Part shown: positions 60,384 to 64,000 of the stretch, piece after piece
Numbering within the stretch: position 1 is the stretch's first letter
How the letters are laid out: every line of letters begins with the position of its first letter
From: Polyangiaceae bacterium
GTDB lineage: Bacteria > Myxococcota_A > Polyangia > Polyangiales > Polyangiaceae
Reading direction: 5' to 3'
DNA length: 64,000 nt
Assembly (NCBI GenBank): GCA_016715885.1
Contig: JADJXL010000028.1
Span: 496,001 to 560,000, forward strand
Made by a program: the position numbers and the translations under genes
Notes under the pieces: model-generated
Databases searched by the model: none
What the model saw: the letters and a program-made list of their open reading frames with translations, nothing else
Told to the model about the DNA's origin: nothing

Positions 60384-61696
60384 TGAACAAGCTCGCCGCC
60401 GCTTTGTCCGTGTCGATGCTTTGCACTGCGAGCATTGCGAATGCCGGAGCACCAGCGCGATTTGGACATGGCGCTCGCAGTACGGCGCTCGTGCGTGCGG
60501 ACGTTGCAGATGCGGACGCGACGAGCGCCCCGGTACAGAATGCGGCATTTGCGGCGGAGCCTGGAGCGCGCACGCGCCTCGGATACATGCATGGCTTTTT
60601 TGATTTGCGCATCAATGACCAGTCGGCCAACGTGCGCGACGCCTCGGGCATCGACGCGGCCGCTCAAATTGGAATTCGCCTTCCCGCTTCATTTTCCGTA
60701 GGTTTCGCGCTCGCTGCGCATCTTCCCAATACGGCCATTGCCCATATTGGATTTCGTCCGGGCACCGAGCCGCAGTTTTTCCGGTACGAATCGGTTCTGC
60801 AACGAGCCACGTTCGACCTTGCATTGGCTGCGCGCCGAGGTCCATTTGCCGTAGGCGTCGGAGCCGCGTTTGCCCTCGACATGGGCGGTTCGGGAACGTC
60901 GTTTTCGCTAGGTCAAGACGCCCAGGGCACGTATGCCGATGCCGCCTCCGACATCAGCCTCGATTATCGTGCCGCTCCCATCGTGGGACTGTCCGTCGAC
61001 CTGGGTCGAGTCGCGTTTGGCGCGACATACCGCGGAGCGCTCGCCGTGGGCCTCTCCGTCGATAGCAACATTCGCATCGCGCTTGCTGAAAACCCGCTCA
61101 ATGGGACGACGTCCATCGCGGTGCGCGGCGTGAGCGGATACGATCCTGCGAGATTCGCATTTGGTGCAAAAACAAAAGTCCTTCGACAGTTGTCGCTGCT
61201 TGCTGCGATCGAATGGGAACGGTATTCGGCAGCTCCCCCGCCCGTGGCCAACGTCACACTCGACGTGAATCTCGGGACGTCGCCTGGACGCACCGAAGTC
61301 GAATTTTTGGCGCCGCGATTTCGCGATATTCTGGTCCCTCGAATTGGAATCGAATGGGCGTCATCGAATGGCCGTCCGGGTGATGATCGCAAGGACGACG
61401 ATCGGAGCATTCGATGGGCGGCGCGCGCTGGATATGCCCTTGCGCCATCGCCAGTGCCACCGCAGCGCGGGTTTACGACGTATGCGGACGCAACGAGTCA
61501 TTCTCTGGCGCTGGGTGCAGGGGTGGGCATTGGCCGATTCTGGGGCGTGGATCTTCGGTTCGATATCGCCGGGCAAGCGTCCATTTTGGCGCCACGATCC
61601 GAACGAAAGGCGAGTTTGTCTTTGCCGTACGCAACGTACGATGTCAATGGAAAAACGTTCGTCATCGCTGGCTCCATGGAGGGGACCTTCCGATGA
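60383..61696 (+). CDS. FadL-like outer-membrane protein B
   Basis: 437 residues from ATG 60383. The signal peptide ends near SIANAGAPARFGHGARS. NAAFAAEPGARTRLGYMHGF recalls the FadL N-terminus, where proteobacterial members have NPAGLA. The rest is beta-barrel-like, with a final aromatic residue (GTFR is preceded by GSMEG). It is paired with barrel A by overlapping genes, which suggests that they act on the same ligand or arose by old duplication. The stop overlaps the next ATG. Confidence 0.75.
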   Translation: MNKLAAALSVSMLCTASIANAGAPARFGHGARSTALVRADVADADATSAPVQNAAFAAEPGARTRLGYMHGFFDLRINDQSANVRDASGIDAAAQIGIRLPASFSVGFALAAHLPNTAIAHIGFRPGTEPQFFRYESVLQRATFDLALAARRGPFAVGVGAAFALDMGGSGTSFSLGQDAQGTYADAASDISLDYRAAPIVGLSVDLGRVAFGATYRGALAVGLSVDSNIRIALAENPLNGTTSIAVRGVSGYDPARFAFGAKTKVLRQLSLLAAIEWERYSAAPPPVANVTLDVNLGTSPGRTEVEFLAPRFRDILVPRIGIEWASSNGRPGDDRKDDDRSIRWAARAGYALAPSPVPPQRGFTTYADATSHSLALGAGVGIGRFWGVDLRFDIAGQASILAPRSERKASLSLPYATYDVNGKTFVIAGSMEGTFR

Positions 61697-63081
61697 ATCG
61701 CGCGGCGCTCTGCTTTTTCGCGGTTTTCGCGTCCGCCTGTGGACTCGTCCATGGCGACGAGGCTCTCGCGCCGTTTCCTTCCGATGGCATCGGTGCATTC
61801 GAGGAAGCATCGCCCATCGAGGTTTGTCTTGGAACTGCGCGCGTCATTGCGCCTGCCGTTGCGACGGGCGCCACGGCGCTTTGCGTACCGACGGGACAAA
61901 AGAGCCGACTTTGCGCCGCAAATGCCGATTGCACGGGTATCGAACGATGCATCTGCGGCCGCTGCATCGTGGAGCCTTGTCAAGGAGGCACGACGTGTTC
62001 AGGCGACGAGGTTTGTCGCGGTAAACGATGCACACGCGGCTGCGGCATCGATGCGGATTGCAATGCGGGCGAGCGTTGCATATCCGGGGGCTGCGCGCGA
62101 TCATGCAAAACGAACACCGATTGCCATTACGGCGAACGTTGCGACGCGCTGGACGACGTCTGCGTGGTATCCCTCTGCGGCAGCGGCGGAAGCTGCGGAT
62201 CCGGCTCGGTTTGCGAACCCATGGCGGACATCGGGGAACTGCATGAGCCGAACCTTTTGGGTGACGAATCCATTGGATTCGTCGAATTGAAAAGGAACGG
62301 CGATCGAGCGATCTACCGCGCAAGCCTGGAAGCTCCACAGGTTTGGCGCATCGAAAGCATGCACCCCGTGATCGATGTGCCAGGAGAAACACTCGTAGGA
62401 GCACCGAGCGTCATTCGGCGAGACAACGTCATCGAGCTGTATGCCGCTGCCGGAAACCCATCGCGGATTGTACGAGCGCGCTCCAACGACGACGGTGTGA
62501 CGTACGTTCTCGACACCGATCCCGTACTCGTCGCTATCGAACCCTGGGAAAATGGTTCGGTCGGATCTCCATCCGTATTCGATTTTCAGGGCGCAACGTA
62601 CATGTTTTACGAAGGTGGAGCGCGCGCCGGGATTGGCCTCGCCAAAATCACCGAAGGGCGGGCAGAGCGTATTGCGAAAAACCCAATTCTTTCACCTCAA
62701 TCCGTGCAGGATCCCATTTTTTGGCGGCAAGTTACGCACGTTGGAGCCCCTCATGCAATGGTCGTGGACGATAGCGTTCGCCTGATTTTCACAGCGCGCG
62801 GTGTCGAAGGCTTTTCCGCGACGACCAGTGGTGAAAGTCTTTCTGCCGAGCCCAACGACTCCATTGGCCTCGCGACGAGCACCGACTTGAAAACGTTTAC
62901 GCTTTTTCCCGCGGGGCCCGTGTATGCGAGGCTCGTCAATTTGCGAGCGTATTTGGGCGAGGGCGAGGCGACGGTGCGGCTATTGCCATCCGGCGCAGAA
63001 ATGGTGTTCGTCTCGTCCGACGCTTCGGGCGAGGCGAGCACGGGGCTCATGCGGGTTTTGGGACGGGGCGGAGTGAATTGA
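61693..63081 (+). CDS. cysteine-rich lipoprotein with beta-propeller-like domain
   Basis: 462 residues from ATG 61693 (overlaps upstream stop, ATGA). A signal peptide with lipobox (FFAVFASAC) is followed by a strongly disulfide-rich section (about 65-185, repeated Cys-x-x-Asp-Cys patterns such as CGIDADCNAGERC). The C-terminal part (about 200-455) has repeated strand-turn units (GAPSVIRRDNVIELYAAAGN, GSPSVFDFQGATYMFYEGG, GAPHAMVVDDSVRLIFTA) typical of five-bladed propellers in GH32/43-like proteins. The catalytic acids were not identified. It is surface-exposed and probably works with the two barrels. Confidence 0.75.
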   Translation: MNRAALCFFAVFASACGLVHGDEALAPFPSDGIGAFEEASPIEVCLGTARVIAPAVATGATALCVPTGQKSRLCAANADCTGIERCICGRCIVEPCQGGTTCSGDEVCRGKRCTRGCGIDADCNAGERCISGGCARSCKTNTDCHYGERCDALDDVCVVSLCGSGGSCGSGSVCEPMADIGELHEPNLLGDESIGFVELKRNGDRAIYRASLEAPQVWRIESMHPVIDVPGETLVGAPSVIRRDNVIELYAAAGNPSRIVRARSNDDGVTYVLDTDPVLVAIEPWENGSVGSPSVFDFQGATYMFYEGGARAGIGLAKITEGRAERIAKNPILSPQSVQDPIFWRQVTHVGAPHAMVVDDSVRLIFTARGVEGFSATTSGESLSAEPNDSIGLATSTDLKTFTLFPAGPVYARLVNLRAYLGEGEATVRLLPSGAEMVFVSSDASGEASTGLMRVLGRGGVN

Positions 63082-63082
63082 A

Positions 63083-64000
63083 TCAGGCGCGAGCGCGCTG
63101 ACGCCGAGCCGCGAAGGCACCGGCAATGGCGAGAGCGGCGAGCCAGCCGAGGCGTGAGGAATTCGGCGATTGCGAAGCGGAGCAGCCCGTGACGCTTTCT
63201 ACCGTATTTTCAAACTGCGCTTCGACGCATTTCCGGCTCTCGTCGCAGACGTAGGTGACTTTTCCGGCAGGATCCGTGGCGCAATCATAGGCGGTGTCGC
63301 ATACGCTCAGGCATGCGCCCTTCTGGCATCGGAACGCCCCGCACGATTGTACCGAACCATCGGCCAATTCCATTGAATTGTCGTCAATGCACTTGGTGGG
63401 GCGCGAAATGCATTGGCCATCCACGTTGCATACCGAGGTTTCGTCGTCACAACCGGACTTCGTCGTATTGTCGGTGGTTTGGGTGCACGTCGTCATGCAT
63501 TGCTTGCCCGCTTCGTCGCACGCGTACGGGCTGCACGCTTGCTCGAAAGCGACGGCCGCGCAGCTTCCCTGACCATCACAGGCGAGCGCTTGGAATTTCC
63601 CTTCCTCGCATGACGAACGGCAGTTGTTGCCTTCGGGATAGGTACAGGATTCACGATTGATACCGTTGCACGCGCCGCCGCACAACCCATCGCCCTTGCA
63701 TGCATCGCGCTGGGATAACGTGTCGGTGACCGGCACCCCGACCACCGGCGCGCATAGGCCGGCCTGCGCGCCGACGGCCGATCCATTGCAACTCTCGCAC
63801 TGCCCTGAGCAGGGCGTGTCGCAACAGAAGCCGTCCACGCAATTGCCGGAGTTACACACGTGGCATTCCTTCGCGAAACAATCCGTACCGTCCGCTTCCG
63901 CTGGACGCAAGTCGCACGTTTCACCGTTCGGTTTACGCGGCTTGCACGATTGATCCTTTGCGCAATATGTCTCGGCCGAGCAGTCCTCGTCACTGGTACA
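63083..64000 (-). CDS. cysteine-rich surface protein with MYXO-CTERM-like tail, 5' end outside window
   Basis: The frame is open through the right edge, so the N-terminus is missing. About 305 residues are visible, with more than thirty cysteines in Cys-x-x-x-Cys type repeats (CHVCNSGNCVDGFCCDTPC and so on). The end carries a Cys (VTGCSASQS), a hydrophobic helix (LGWLAALAIAGAFAA) and an Arg-rich tail (RRQRARA). That order is the MYXO-CTERM sorting signal, which anchors proteins at the cell surface in myxobacteria. It converges on the propeller lipoprotein gene, 1 base between stops. Confidence 0.85.
   Translation of the reverse strand, partial: CTSDEDCSAETYCAKDQSCKPRKPNGETCDLRPAEADGTDCFAKECHVCNSGNCVDGFCCDTPCSGQCESCNGSAVGAQAGLCAPVVGVPVTDTLSQRDACKGDGLCGGACNGINRESCTYPEGNNCRSSCEEGKFQALACDGQGSCAAVAFEQACSPYACDEAGKQCMTTCTQTTDNTTKSGCDDETSVCNVDGQCISRPTKCIDDNSMELADGSVQSCGAFRCQKGACLSVCDTAYDCATDPAGKVTYVCDESRKCVEAQFENTVESVTGCSASQSPNSSRLGWLAALAIAGAFAARRQRARA

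Overview
This is a GC-rich chromosomal window that reads as a myxobacterium, most likely from the Polyangiaceae/Sorangiineae. The signs are abundant cysteine-rich lipoproteins, a C-terminal Cys/transmembrane/Arg tail of MYXO-CTERM type at the right edge, ECF sigma factors, a eukaryote-like protein kinase next to a PP2C phosphatase elsewhere in the window, FadL-like porins, and many GTG/TTG starts with 4-bp stop/start overlaps. No tRNA, rRNA, CRISPR array, transposase or prophage was seen. Genes run off both edges: a histidine-phosphatase-like gene on the left and a cysteine-rich surface protein on the right.

Layout. 1-7 kb: ECF sigma factor with a membrane-anchored partner, an ABC-2 exporter operon and a GT-C-like membrane protein. 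7-18 kb: a multispanning protein with a degenerate sigma-54-activator AAA domain, an S33-type hydrolase, an aromatic-ring FAD monooxygenase, a hairpin and 11-bp tandem-repeat patch, 2-oxoglutarate dehydrogenase E1 and glucose-6-phosphate isomerase. 18-31 kb is the accessory part: a frameshifted cysteine-rich lipoprotein, a gene-poor decayed stretch, an ECF sigma factor, a 21-bp minisatellite, a candidate lipoprotein-nuclease toxin followed by two tandem paralogs that could be immunity genes, a displaced scrap of the pgi 3' end, and tandem proline-rich membrane proteins. 31-36 kb: Ppx/GppA phosphatase, three XRE regulators each with a palindrome upstream, and an alpha/beta hydrolase.

36-43 kb holds a regulatory PTS operon read leftward: hpf, ptsN, hprK, rapZ, ptsH, ptsI. 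The genes from ptsN to ptsI overlap at every junction, and no EIIB or EIIC is present. A small protein resembling sigma-70 region 1.1 lies upstream. 43-50 kb: protein kinase, a trans-sulfuration PLP enzyme, PP2C phosphatase, frr, 3-methyladenine glycosylase and a Pit phosphate transporter preceded by a Pho-box-like repeat.

51-59 kb is the most system-like region. A five-gene translationally coupled leftward operon encodes a radical SAM enzyme with extra Cys clusters, an SDR, a class III aminotransferase, an SDR lacking its catalytic triad, and an MDR reductase. Diverging from it are an ABC-2 exporter pair and a PAS-STAS sensor. It looks like an undescribed biosynthesis, export and sensing unit. 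59-63 kb is an overlapping operon of two FadL-like outer-membrane proteins and a cysteine-rich lipoprotein with a beta-propeller-like region.

Across the whole window the octamer GGACAAAC (or GTTTGTCC) occurs about 30 times by eye, far above composition expectation, on both strands and in all codon frames. It looks like a genome-wide DNA motif rather than a protein-coding effect.
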